DNA of 33,432 nt from Candidatus Daviesbacteria bacterium RIFCSPLOWO2_01_FULL_37_10 (lineage in GTDB: Bacteria; Patescibacteriota; Microgenomatia; Daviesbacterales; UBA10151): NCBI GenBank assembly GCA_001776865.1, contig MFDK01000008.1, forward strand, positions 1,384 to 34,815, in the 5' to 3' direction. The translations under genes and the position numbers were made by a program. Under the pieces are notes generated by a model. It did not search any database and had not been told where the DNA came from. It saw only the letters and a program-made list of their open reading frames with translations. Below are positions 15,373 to 23,373 of this stretch, in pieces (the stretch's first letter is position 1; each line of letters opens with the position of its first letter).

Positions 15373-15825
15373 CTATATTTTCCACATTAGAAACCTCTTG
15401 TCAACTCTTTTTCTCAATCTGTGCGTACTTAATATCTCTCTATAGCTTTTTTTCCAGGATGCGTAGGCAATAACCAATTTTTGCAAACCCCTATCTTCTA
15501 ATTCTTTCCGTATCACTCCGCCGTGATGAGGATATTTATGAAGTTTAGCTTTCGGAGAAGAAAAACCGTGTGTATAATGACAAAGCTCATGCGCAATTGT
15601 ATGATCTATGACTAAAGCAGGAATATTCTCATCTTTAAACATACTTGTGATTGTAATATGTGAGCTTTTCGAACGCCTATCCATCTTTATAGAGCCCAGG
15701 CGAAATCTGGAGAAACGCCCAAATCTAATAAATACTTTATTTTCCTGGAGGACATCAGGGAAAAAATTCGACCATATATAATCTAACCTTGATAAAAGCC
15801 AAATATCATTTCTCATTGCTTTCAT
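15373..15825 (-). CDS. SprT-like zinc metalloprotease
   Basis: A 150-residue protein with the metalloprotease motif HELCH (in IAHELCHYTHGFSSPK). A later HKYPHHGG could supply a further ligand, as in SprT/WSS1-like proteins. Upstream strands (NKVFIRFGRFSRFRLGSI) fit the SprT beta-sheet. No signal peptide is present, so it is cytoplasmic. The start at 15825 overlaps the end of the HTH-fibre gene by 20 bp; an alternative ATG lies at 15816. It sits in a tight operon with the fibre protein, comEA and comEC. SprT-like proteases act on DNA-protein crosslinks in other organisms; a function here is not established. Confidence 0.82.
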   Translation of the reverse strand: MKAMRNDIWLLSRLDYIWSNFFPDVLQENKVFIRFGRFSRFRLGSIKMDRRSKSSHITITSMFKDENIPALVIDHTIAHELCHYTHGFSSPKAKLHKYPHHGGVIRKELEDRGLQKLVIAYASWKKSYREILSTHRLRKRVDKRFLMWKI

Positions 15826-18595
15826 TACTTCCTTCCTCCTCGTTTACCATCCACCAGTCAAAACTCAAATCTTCCTCTACTACCCCTGGTGCAGAAACGG
15901 TAAATAAACTACTCTTAACTTTCTTTGTTACAGCCAGAACTCTATCTGTTTCTGTGGTTGGCGTAATAAGTATTCTGGAGTTTTCTTCGACTAAAGGACT
16001 TTCCAGATTAACTGATTTATTTCCTTTCTTAATTACACCTTGTCCTGTAATCTTATTAGAAACTACCTTAAAATCTGCGACTAATATACTTTGGGCTTTT
16101 AAATTACCTGTACTATCGATCGTAACTTTTCCATTAAACAAATCTACAAACTCAGCCAAAGGCGAGCTTTGCAGATAAAGGGTTTGAAGTGCGTTTATAG
16201 AATTCTGAGATACACTAAGAGTTCCATCTACTGATAAATCACCAGCAATAGTAGTTGTGCCAAGAAAAACATTACCCAACGATTTCAATGTACCTGAAAT
16301 TACAACGTCTAAAGTCGTCAGAAGTTTTTCAGAAGATAAGTTTTCTGTTACTTTGAGATCAGTTAATAATCCTCTGCTGCTTGTCCCGGGCAATGCCGAG
16401 GGAGTAGCTAGAAGTTCATCCGGGGGCTCAAGATCCAAAGGATCAGATGATTTAAGACTCTGGCTTATTTCTTTACCGGTATATGGAAATTTTTCATTCG
16501 CCTTTTCAATATCTTCTATCTTGGATTGCAATCTATTAAGCTGAGCAACAGTTTTTGCATTTTCTATCTCGCTGGATAAATAATTTGCTTTAAGTAATTC
16601 TAAACTTGCAGTAATATCCAACGCATCCGGGTTTTCACTCATTTCATCTTGTAAATTCATTTTTCTAACGTCAATTATTAGCTGCGCAGTCTTTAACTTG
16701 GGTATTACTAGACTTCCTTCTTCGTCAATAACAAGATTTGCTAATACTTGAGCCGGATCAGCAAATGTTGGATTTACAAAGATCATGATCTTACCTTGGC
16801 AAAGCATAGGAGAAACTCCGGGAGTTTTTTGGGATTCAACTCCCGGAGTTAAACAATCGGCAGTGAAGCTTTCCAAAGCTTTACCCACTACCTGACCAGG
16901 TACTGTCGCCTTCATTGCAACGCCCGGGGTAGATGAGCTGGTTAAATAATCGCCAGGTTCGATTTCTCCATTTTCAGTGGAAACTTTAACAGGAACCCTG
17001 CCTGCTAAGGCAACCGGTTTTGGATTTAAATTTCCTTCACTATTTTTAAGGCTTAATTTAAATCCTGGAGCCGTGGATATAATTCCAAAAAGTTCTTTTT
17101 GATATGGTTTATTTGCTTTTTTAATATTTTGATATTCACTTATTATAACCAAATCCCCTTGATCCGAATCATCAAGCACATTATATTCTTCTGCAATATC
17201 TGCATTTCCGGAAGTTATAGCAGTTGCCGCTGCAGAAATTACTCCATCTGCAAATACATCACCCTCAAAATCAACTCTAAATACTGAATTATTCACGCCT
17301 GAAACCTGTGAATCCAGCCTCAGAATATCGGAATCCAAAATATTTAAATCCGAGACTAGATGAAGTCTTGATAACGGCGAATTTGTTCCAATCCCAACTG
17401 CACCTGTTTCATCTACAACAAAGGGTGTTAAATCAGAAAAACTCCCGTCATCATTAATGATAAACTTGTTTTCTCCGGAAATATTTATGCTAAAATCAGA
17501 ACCATTCGCACTATCAGAGAGTGTAATCTTAATATCCCGGTTATCCGAAGTTTTAAACTCGCTACCTGTATCATAAGCTGATTGTAAACTTGAAATATTA
17601 CTTAATGAATTCCATCCGGAAGCTGATTTTATATAAAGCCCTGAAGATGCATCAGATTTTTTGAAGTAATAATCCCCTGCAGTTCCTAAACTTATTTCCG
17701 GTACTTCGGAACCGTTTAACAGTTCAATACTCCCAAGCTTAAAATTATTAGCTGCAAAAACATCCCCGAATATTTTTTTAATATATGCTTCTTTAAAACT
17801 TGAATCCGGACTGCCTAAAATCAGCAAATCACTCTGAGAGGGTTTAATATCCTTAGAAATAACACCTGAAATTTCTAAGTTAGTTTGGGGGATATAAATA
17901 TATTGATTTTCAATCTCAGGTTCAGGCTCTGATTGAATATTGCTTACCGATTTCTGAAGGTTTTCAACTGCTCCTGCAATCTCATATATCTGGCTTGCCA
18001 GGTTTTCTGTTTTTTCCCCCAATATATTTTTAGACTCATTTATAAAATTATTTTCTATAGAGTTAAAATAATATGCTCCTGTTATTAAGAAGAAAATTAT
18101 TAATATTAGTATGCTAAAACCCAAAGAGAGTCTTGACAATCTAAACGATTCCTTTTTATTTTTAGCAATTAATACCCCTTGAGTGCTAACACGATTTTCC
18201 AGGAGTTGGTCAATACCTAGTGAGTTCTGTAGCTTAGTTATTTCTCTTTTACTAAACCTCCTTGCTCCACCTTTTGTCCTAACGCTTTGAATTAAACCTT
18301 TGTTATCCCATGCTCTTATGGTATCTTTTGAAACTTGAAGCAACTTAGAAGCCTTACCAACTGAGATCAAACTTAATGCTTTAACCGGGCTTAATTCACT
18401 TTTTAAAGCTTTAAGTTGACTTAAGTTATACCTTCTTGATCCGCCACTCGTTCTTAATACCTCAATTTTACCCTGCTTTTCCCAATTTCTTAATGTGTCA
18501 GGGGAAACCAGTAGAAATTTAGCCGCTTTAGAAATAGAGATGAGACCTCTTTTTTGGGATATATTTTCTGTATTTGGCAGTTTAATTTTAGGCAT
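15806..18595 (-). CDS. Tandem MerR-type HTH - TM - extracytoplasmic fibre protein
   Basis: A 929-residue protein. Two cytoplasmic MerR/excisionase-type HTH modules come first: ISISKAAKFLLVSPDTLRNW with SGGSRRY (about 19-65) and ISVGKASKLLQVSKDTIRAW with KGGARRF (about 76-122). A TM helix follows (about 155-178, LGFSILILIIFFLITGAYYF), then a coiled-coil segment (about 180-215). The rest is a long exported region with tail-fibre-like modules. It includes a block running from ADIAEEYNVLDDSDQGDLVI to NGEIEPGDYLTSSSTPGVAM, known from S74/tail-fibre-type surface proteins. A second coiled coil and beta-rich repeats follow. The same block is found in the c-like protein at 21919-22809. The gene heads the SprT-comEA-comEC operon. 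A role as membrane-bound regulator or DNA tether is inferred. Confidence 0.85.
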   Translation of the reverse strand: MPKIKLPNTENISQKRGLISISKAAKFLLVSPDTLRNWEKQGKIEVLRTSGGSRRYNLSQLKALKSELSPVKALSLISVGKASKLLQVSKDTIRAWDNKGLIQSVRTKGGARRFSKREITKLQNSLGIDQLLENRVSTQGVLIAKNKKESFRLSRLSLGFSILILIIFFLITGAYYFNSIENNFINESKNILGEKTENLASQIYEIAGAVENLQKSVSNIQSEPEPEIENQYIYIPQTNLEISGVISKDIKPSQSDLLILGSPDSSFKEAYIKKIFGDVFAANNFKLGSIELLNGSEVPEISLGTAGDYYFKKSDASSGLYIKSASGWNSLSNISSLQSAYDTGSEFKTSDNRDIKITLSDSANGSDFSINISGENKFIINDDGSFSDLTPFVVDETGAVGIGTNSPLSRLHLVSDLNILDSDILRLDSQVSGVNNSVFRVDFEGDVFADGVISAAATAITSGNADIAEEYNVLDDSDQGDLVIISEYQNIKKANKPYQKELFGIISTAPGFKLSLKNSEGNLNPKPVALAGRVPVKVSTENGEIEPGDYLTSSSTPGVAMKATVPGQVVGKALESFTADCLTPGVESQKTPGVSPMLCQGKIMIFVNPTFADPAQVLANLVIDEEGSLVIPKLKTAQLIIDVRKMNLQDEMSENPDALDITASLELLKANYLSSEIENAKTVAQLNRLQSKIEDIEKANEKFPYTGKEISQSLKSSDPLDLEPPDELLATPSALPGTSSRGLLTDLKVTENLSSEKLLTTLDVVISGTLKSLGNVFLGTTTIAGDLSVDGTLSVSQNSINALQTLYLQSSPLAEFVDLFNGKVTIDSTGNLKAQSILVADFKVVSNKITGQGVIKKGNKSVNLESPLVEENSRILITPTTETDRVLAVTKKVKSSLFTVSAPGVVEEDLSFDWWMVNEEEGSNESNEK

Positions 18596-18627
18596 AAAAG
18601 TTATGAAAAAGTTATGAAAAAGTTATG
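18596..18627 (-). repeat. Three tandem 11-bp repeats in fibre-gene leader (likely operator)
   Basis: On the complement, CATAACTTTTT occurs twice and then CATAACTTTT, ending at the start codon. The period is 11 bp, about one helical turn. They lie between the predicted transcription start and the ATG, a position suited to repression or autoregulation by the encoded HTH modules. Confidence 0.65.
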
Positions 18628-18637
18628 TCCTGCTTTA

Positions 18638-18666
18638 AGATAAACAAAAATCTTTGGATTTGTCAA
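18638..18666 (-). promoter_or_regulatory. Promoter of HTH2-TM-fibre operon
   Basis: On the complement, TTGACA (18666-18661), a 17-bp spacer, then TTATCT (18643-18638). It lies about 45 bp upstream of the ATG at 18595 and directly before the three 11-bp repeats. Confidence 0.7.
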
Positions 18667-18677
18667 TATATCAAAAA

Positions 18678-19012
18678 TTAAACAGGTTCGGAAATTATTT
18701 CCGGAGTAATACCGGGAACTGGGGTAGAAATTTCATCTGATAATGTCCATACCCTGGCTTGGTTCGGATCGTTAATTACTTTGTTTGTGTGCTGTGTTGT
18801 AGAATTGTAGATTTCAGTCTCTTTTGAATAGTAATAATTAGCAGATCTTACTATTTCAGACCCTGTATATCCTAAAAATGTGCCTTCAATAATTAGATTA
18901 ATTGAACGCCCTCAAAATCCTCGTGCAATAACTAACTATCCCGTTCAAAATCATATAATGTATACTTGAATTCATCACTTTTTCCATCAAATTCCTTCAA
19001 GTCTATGCTCAT
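18678..19012 (-). pseudogene. Degraded reading frame, possible pseudogene
   Basis: Two fragments on the complement. ATG 19012 reads MSIDLKEFDGKSDEFKYTLY and ends at TAG (18932). A second frame, open from 18911 to TAA at 18678 without any start codon, reads LIIEGTFLGYTGSEIVRSAN through RVWTLSDEISTPVPGITPEI. The composition of both is protein-like, so they may be parts of one gene broken by a stop and a frameshift. I recognise no family. A sequencing or assembly error is possible. Confidence 0.4.
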
Positions 19013-19082
19013 TTTTCAGTTTTTCCTTTTATAACAGTCTAAATTTAACATAAAAATCCTTAGCAGTCAAGCCTTTTGAGTG

Positions 19083-21500
19083 TTAAATTACAAAATTAAT
19101 GATTTTTCCAGGTATGTAAATTACTTTTTTAGGTTTAGTTTTATTTATAAACTTTTTAAGGTTTTCGCTTTCAAGTGCCAATTTTTCTACAATCTCTTTA
19201 TTACTTTTCATATCTTTTTCGATCAAAATTGTGTCTCTAACTTTTCCATTAACCTGTATAACGACGTTAATTTGCACTTCTTCCAGGTATTTGCTATCAA
19301 TCTTAGGCCAAGACTGCTTATGTATGGAGTATTTTTCACGAATACTTAGCCACATTTCCTCTGTAATATGAGGCGCAAACGGTGCTAACAACAGAAGTAG
19401 AATTTTCACAGTCATTTTTGAAGCTCTTTTTTGTTTAAAAATAAAATTTAAAAACTCCATGAGTGAGGAAATGGCAGTATTAAACCTTAAGTTTTCAATA
19501 TCATTTCCTACCTTTTTAATGGTTTTATGAGCAATTTTAAGCTCTTCTCCTGTTTGTTCAGCATCGTCTGCCAAATCCGTCATCTGCCAGACTCTATTAA
19601 GGAACTTGAATATCCCACCTATTGAAGCATCTCTAAAATCCCCGCCTTCTGAAAATGGTCCCATAAACATTAAGTACACTCGAAGTGTATCGGATCCATA
19701 CCTTTTGATATATTCATCCGGATTAATCACGTTACCTTTAGACTTACTCATTTTAGCACCCTCTTTTATGATCAGACCGTGCGCCCTGAATTTTTCAAAT
19801 GGCTCTTCAAAATTAATTTTACCCATATCTTTCAACACCATAGTTACAAACCTGGCGTACAGAAGATGCAATACCGAATGCTCAGCTCCACCTATATACA
19901 TATCCACAGGTAACCAACTCTTAGTTCTCGAGTCGTCGAAAGGTTTATTATCAAATTCTGTAGAGGGATACCTTAAAAAATACCATGCGGAGTCCAGGAA
20001 AGTATCAGAAACGTCTGTTTCCCTCTTTGCTGAACCAGAACACTTAGGACACTTTGTATTTACAAAATTATCATCAGATGCAAGAGGAGATTTTCCAGTC
20101 CCCTTTGGCCTAAAATCTTTGATATATGGAAGCTCTACAGGTAAATTTTCTTCCGCTACAGGCACAGTCCCGCACTTTTCACAGTAAATAATAGGTATGG
20201 GAGGACCCCAATATCTCTGCCTTGAGATAAGCCAGTCACGCAGATGGTATGTTGTAACTCGCTTGCCCCAACCTTTTTCCTCCATAAAATCCATTATTTT
20301 AACTGTTGCTTCATGTATATCTAAACCATTTAGAAATTCAGAATTAACCATCGTTCCTTCTTCCTCTTGAACTTGCTCTACTTTTGTAATCTTTGAGGAA
20401 TCTCCATCTCTACCCACAACCACTCTCTTAACCTCCAAACTAAACTTCTGTGCGAACTCAAAATCTCTCTTATCATGGCCGGGAACACCAACTACAGCGC
20501 CAGTCCCAAATTCCATAAGTACAAAATCTGAAATCCAAATCGACATTTTGTATCCTGTTAACTCATTTAGTGCGTATGAACCTGTGAAAACTCCTGTTTT
20601 CTCTCTACCTTCTGCGATTCGATCCTTAGATGATTTATTTTTAGATACTTTGATATATTGTTTAGTATCTTCTAAATTTTCTGGCTTTATGAATGACAAA
20701 GCTTGAGGATATTCAGGAGCAATAACTATAAAAGTTGCACCGTAATTTGTATCCGGACGGGTTGTGAAAACTGTAATTTTTTCAGGGTTCCCTTCTACTT
20801 TATAAGTAATATTTATTCCTTCCTTTCGCCCTATCCAATTTCTTTGCGCAATCTTGATTTTTTCGCTCCAGTCAATATGATCCAGATTATTCAAAAGCCT
20901 GTCTGCATAATCTGTGATCTTAAAAAACCATTGTTCAAGCTCTTTTTTTTCAACTGCAGCTCCACATCTTTCGCAAATTCCAGAGATAACCTGTTCATCA
21001 GCAAGCACAGTTCTGTCTGCAGGACACCAATTTACGCTGGCTTTTTTTTTGTATACCAAACCTTTTTTATACATCTGCAGGAAAAGCCATTGAGTCCATT
21101 TATAATAGTTTGATTTATATGTTTCCACTGTCCGAGTCCAGTCAAAAGCATTACCAATAGCTGTAAGCTGTGCATAAAACCTTTTTTCTGTACGCTTACT
21201 TACTTCAAAAGGATGCTCATTAACCTTCAAAGCATAATTTTCACTGTGTATTCCAAACCCATCCAAACCAATAGGCTCAAATACATCAAAACCCTGCATT
21301 CTTTTAAACCTGGAATATATATCCGTACCTGTGAAAGGGTACATATTACCTACATGAAGTCCTTCTGCAGAAGGGTACGGAAACATCATCAGAACATAGT
21401 AAGGTTTCCCCGCCCTATCCATATCCGGATTATACAGCTTATCCTTTCTCCATTTTTTCTGCCATTTAGATTCGATCTGGGAAGGGTTATACTTTTTCAT
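19083..21500 (-). CDS. leuS: Leucyl-tRNA synthetase
   Basis: Class I synthetase charging tRNA-Leu; 805 residues, near the normal bacterial length. It has the HIGH-equivalent PYPSAEGLHVGNMYPFTGTD (about 42-61), the zinc-binding pair CERCGAA, and the CP1 editing domain with TVFTTRPDTNYGATF. The KMSKS loop is KMSKSKGNVINPDEYI and an anticodon-binding domain follows. The C-terminus VQVNGKVRDTI-like segment (INVVIQVNGKVRDTILIEKD) is typical. It begins MKKYNPSQIESKWQKKW. It is transcribed divergently from the ATPase region. Confidence 0.97.
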   Translation of the reverse strand: MKKYNPSQIESKWQKKWRKDKLYNPDMDRAGKPYYVLMMFPYPSAEGLHVGNMYPFTGTDIYSRFKRMQGFDVFEPIGLDGFGIHSENYALKVNEHPFEVSKRTEKRFYAQLTAIGNAFDWTRTVETYKSNYYKWTQWLFLQMYKKGLVYKKKASVNWCPADRTVLADEQVISGICERCGAAVEKKELEQWFFKITDYADRLLNNLDHIDWSEKIKIAQRNWIGRKEGINITYKVEGNPEKITVFTTRPDTNYGATFIVIAPEYPQALSFIKPENLEDTKQYIKVSKNKSSKDRIAEGREKTGVFTGSYALNELTGYKMSIWISDFVLMEFGTGAVVGVPGHDKRDFEFAQKFSLEVKRVVVGRDGDSSKITKVEQVQEEEGTMVNSEFLNGLDIHEATVKIMDFMEEKGWGKRVTTYHLRDWLISRQRYWGPPIPIIYCEKCGTVPVAEENLPVELPYIKDFRPKGTGKSPLASDDNFVNTKCPKCSGSAKRETDVSDTFLDSAWYFLRYPSTEFDNKPFDDSRTKSWLPVDMYIGGAEHSVLHLLYARFVTMVLKDMGKINFEEPFEKFRAHGLIIKEGAKMSKSKGNVINPDEYIKRYGSDTLRVYLMFMGPFSEGGDFRDASIGGIFKFLNRVWQMTDLADDAEQTGEELKIAHKTIKKVGNDIENLRFNTAISSLMEFLNFIFKQKRASKMTVKILLLLLAPFAPHITEEMWLSIREKYSIHKQSWPKIDSKYLEEVQINVVIQVNGKVRDTILIEKDMKSNKEIVEKLALESENLKKFINKTKPKKVIYIPGKIINFVI

Positions 21501-21530
21501 AGATTGATTGTAACATAAATCAGAATAACT

Positions 21531-21648
21531 AGGAAAACTCGGAAAGCCGGAAAATCAGAGGAATCAGACAATCAGCAATTCTGATACGCTGAAAAATCCG
21601 ACAGACTGGTATTCTGAGTAATTCTGAGTTTTCTGAACTTTCCACATC
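21531..21648. repeat. Degenerate GGAAAACTC/GAGTTTTC inverted repeat cluster
   Basis: The gap between leuS and the ATPase region starts with iterated GGAAAACTCGGAAAGCCGGAA and AATCAGA units. It ends with inverted partners (AATTCTGAGTTTTCTGAAC then TTTCC). This looks like a fifth short-repeat family. The following 21651-21800 is AT-rich with CTTATACT/TACTTGATACC-like blocks and no gene. Confidence 0.5.
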
Positions 21649-21802
21649 ACTTTTCACATTCATGTTTAGAACTTATACTCAATTATATTTGATATAGTTT
21701 AATATTATTACGATGTATACTTGATACCTAATACTTACTACTCTATACTAATTAATGCCTATGCGTTAATTAACTTGATAGTTTACGATATATAAAGATA
21801 TC

Positions 21803-21831
21803 TTGACAAATAATTCTTATTTTCGTAAACT
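21803..21831 (+). promoter_or_regulatory. Promoter upstream of c-like fusion gene
   Basis: TTGACA (21803-21808), a 17-bp spacer, then TAAACT (21826-21831). The predicted start is near 21838, so the transcript would open directly into the hairpin at 21841. Confidence 0.6.
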
Positions 21832-21840
21832 TATTTAAAT

Positions 21841-21878
21841 ATCTCGGGCTAAGCAGACGGAAGCCCGAGATTTTTTTT
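21841..21878 (+). terminator. Rho-independent terminator-like hairpin at the transcript start (possible attenuator)
   Basis: Perfect 10-bp stem ATCTCGGGCT / AGCCCGAGAT, 11-nt loop (AAGCAGACGGA), then eight T residues. It lies between the TTGACA promoter and the ATG at 21919, with no plus-strand gene upstream to terminate. It therefore looks like an attenuator or a leader structure. Confidence 0.7.
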
Positions 21879-21918
21879 GGACTTTGACTTATCTTCCTTC
21901 TTGTTATACCCTGAATAT

Positions 21919-22809
21919 ATGCTAAAGGCTCTCGTCAATATAATAATTAAAATTTTCTCTCAAAGAAAATTTCAAGCTCTGCTTATAATCTTTACAATTC
22001 TTCTCGACCAGAATTATATGAGAAGCATTTATTCTTCGAATATAAATTCGATACTACCTCTAGCCCTACCCCCTGTTTTTGCACAATCTGATATAGCTGC
22101 AACGTATGATTTAAGCGAAAATATCCAAAATGGTGATATATTAATATACAAACCTGAAACAGGAATATCAAAATCAATAATCCCTTATGACTTCAACATT
22201 TTTGGTGTAAAACAAGATACACCTATTGCAGTATTTCGAAGGGTTGATAAAACAGACAGCGCAGTTGCAAGATCCGGAATTGCACAGGTAAATGTAACCA
22301 CTGTAAACGGGTCTATTAAAACCGGAGACCGCATAACTTCATCCCAGATCCCGGGTTTCGGTATGAAAACCGGAATTTCAGGTTATGTATTGGGAGTTGC
22401 AATGAGCTCTTTTGGAGATACAGACGGTCAGGATTTTATTTTTCAGGATCAAAAATTAAGAGCCGGAAGGATTCCTGTGGCTCTAAAGATTGAGTATGCG
22501 GAGCTTACATCTCCAAGGTCTTTGAATAATTTTTTCTCATATCTCGGTACATCATTTTTGCAGGGAGTAAATGACCCCAGAAACTTAAACCAAGCTATAA
22601 AATATATCTTTTCAGGGCTAATCCTGCTTGTTGCCATAAGCTTCAGCCTGATAATCCTGATACGTTCAATTCCTAAGTCAATTGAAGCAATTGGAAGAAA
22701 CCCGCTGGCCAGAAGAACAATTATGTTTTCTATTATTTTGAATATTTTTATTGTTATTGTAATAACCCTTGGCGCAATCCTTGCTGCATTCATTATCCTG
22801 CGATTGTAA
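21919..22809 (+). CDS. Exported domain fused to F0 c-subunit-like hairpin lacking the ion-binding carboxylate
   Basis: About 296 residues from ATG 21919; the track's TTG at 21877 lies in the terminator T-run and is unlikely. It has an N-terminal hydrophobic signal (FQALLIIFTILL ... LALPPVFA). An extracytoplasmic block follows (SDIAATYDLSENIQNGDILI ... NGSIKTGDRITSSQIPGFGM), closely matching the block in the 929-residue fibre protein. The C-terminus has two TM helices (YIFSGLILLVAISFSLIILI and TIMFSIILNIFIVIVITLGA) joined by IPKSIEAIGRNPLARR. That loop matches the polar loop of F-type c subunits (EAIGRNPEA). Topology fits a c hairpin. The residue 18 after the loop proline, normally Glu/Asp, is Ile, and helix 1 lacks the glycine repeat. 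It stands in the c position of the F1 cluster. The c relationship is inferred from motif and context. Confidence 0.7.
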   Translation: MLKALVNIIIKIFSQRKFQALLIIFTILLDQNYMRSIYSSNINSILPLALPPVFAQSDIAATYDLSENIQNGDILIYKPETGISKSIIPYDFNIFGVKQDTPIAVFRRVDKTDSAVARSGIAQVNVTTVNGSIKTGDRITSSQIPGFGMKTGISGYVLGVAMSSFGDTDGQDFIFQDQKLRAGRIPVALKIEYAELTSPRSLNNFFSYLGTSFLQGVNDPRNLNQAIKYIFSGLILLVAISFSLIILIRSIPKSIEAIGRNPLARRTIMFSIILNIFIVIVITLGAILAAFIILRL

Positions 22810-22821
22810 AATTAATATTTA

Positions 22822-23328
22822 CTATTTTTTTAAAAGTTGCGAAAAATCATATTGATATGAGTGAAAAACTAACCCCTCAGGTCGCATCGAATGCTGTAAA
22901 GGTAAACGTAGTGACTTAACATCTCTATATTCATAAGAGTAAGGGGTAAATGAATACCCTTCCGGGCCATTATGAATTAAACTGAAAACTCCTCTGTGAA
23001 AACTCTGTTTAATATTTGTTCCAGTATCTATAGACATGTCTCCAACTGTAAACCTTAACTGCCCAATTGCTCGATAAACTTGCCGCATTTCAAAAAATAA
23101 ATCCCCCCTTCTTTCTAGGAATTCACTCCCGGGTGTTCTTTTCTCCAGATCTGCCGCCATATCCAAAAGAATAGCTTTAACTCTAACTGAACCTATTGAA
23201 GTATAAACACCTTTTTCGTGTAAAGGAGAATGTACCCGGTCATTTCTATCGTCAATTATCAAATCCCCTTTTTCCAGTATACACCCCGTTTCATCTACAC
23301 CAACTAAATAAGCAACTTCAACAACCAT
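22822..23328 (-). CDS. Uncharacterised protein, antisense within ATPase cluster
   Basis: 168 residues from ATG 23328 (MVVEVAYLVGVDETGCILEK); the track's TTG at 23355 lies upstream of the -10. On the complement, TATAAT (23341-23336) ends 7 nt before the ATG, so the mRNA would be leaderless. The palindrome ACACTTAAGTGT (23341-23352) overlaps this promoter. The protein is soluble-looking, with segments such as VRVKAILLDMAADLEKRTPG and HRGVFSLIHNGPEGYSF. I recognise no family. It separates the c-like gene from the b subunit gene and reads against them. Confidence 0.55.
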   Translation of the reverse strand: MVVEVAYLVGVDETGCILEKGDLIIDDRNDRVHSPLHEKGVYTSIGSVRVKAILLDMAADLEKRTPGSEFLERRGDLFFEMRQVYRAIGQLRFTVGDMSIDTGTNIKQSFHRGVFSLIHNGPEGYSFTPYSYEYRDVKSLRLPLQHSMRPEGLVFHSYQYDFSQLLKK

Positions 23329-23373
23329 AAAATTTATTATACACTTAAGTGTCAAGGTCTAAAGTTTTGTGAT

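Noticed and set aside
19606-20187. 193-residue plus-strand ORF
   Set aside because: Fully antisense to leuS, whose motifs are unmistakable; a shadow frame.
21877-21918. TTG start of the c-like gene
   Set aside because: The TTG lies at the end of the terminator T-run; ATG 21919 gives a normal signal-like N-terminus.
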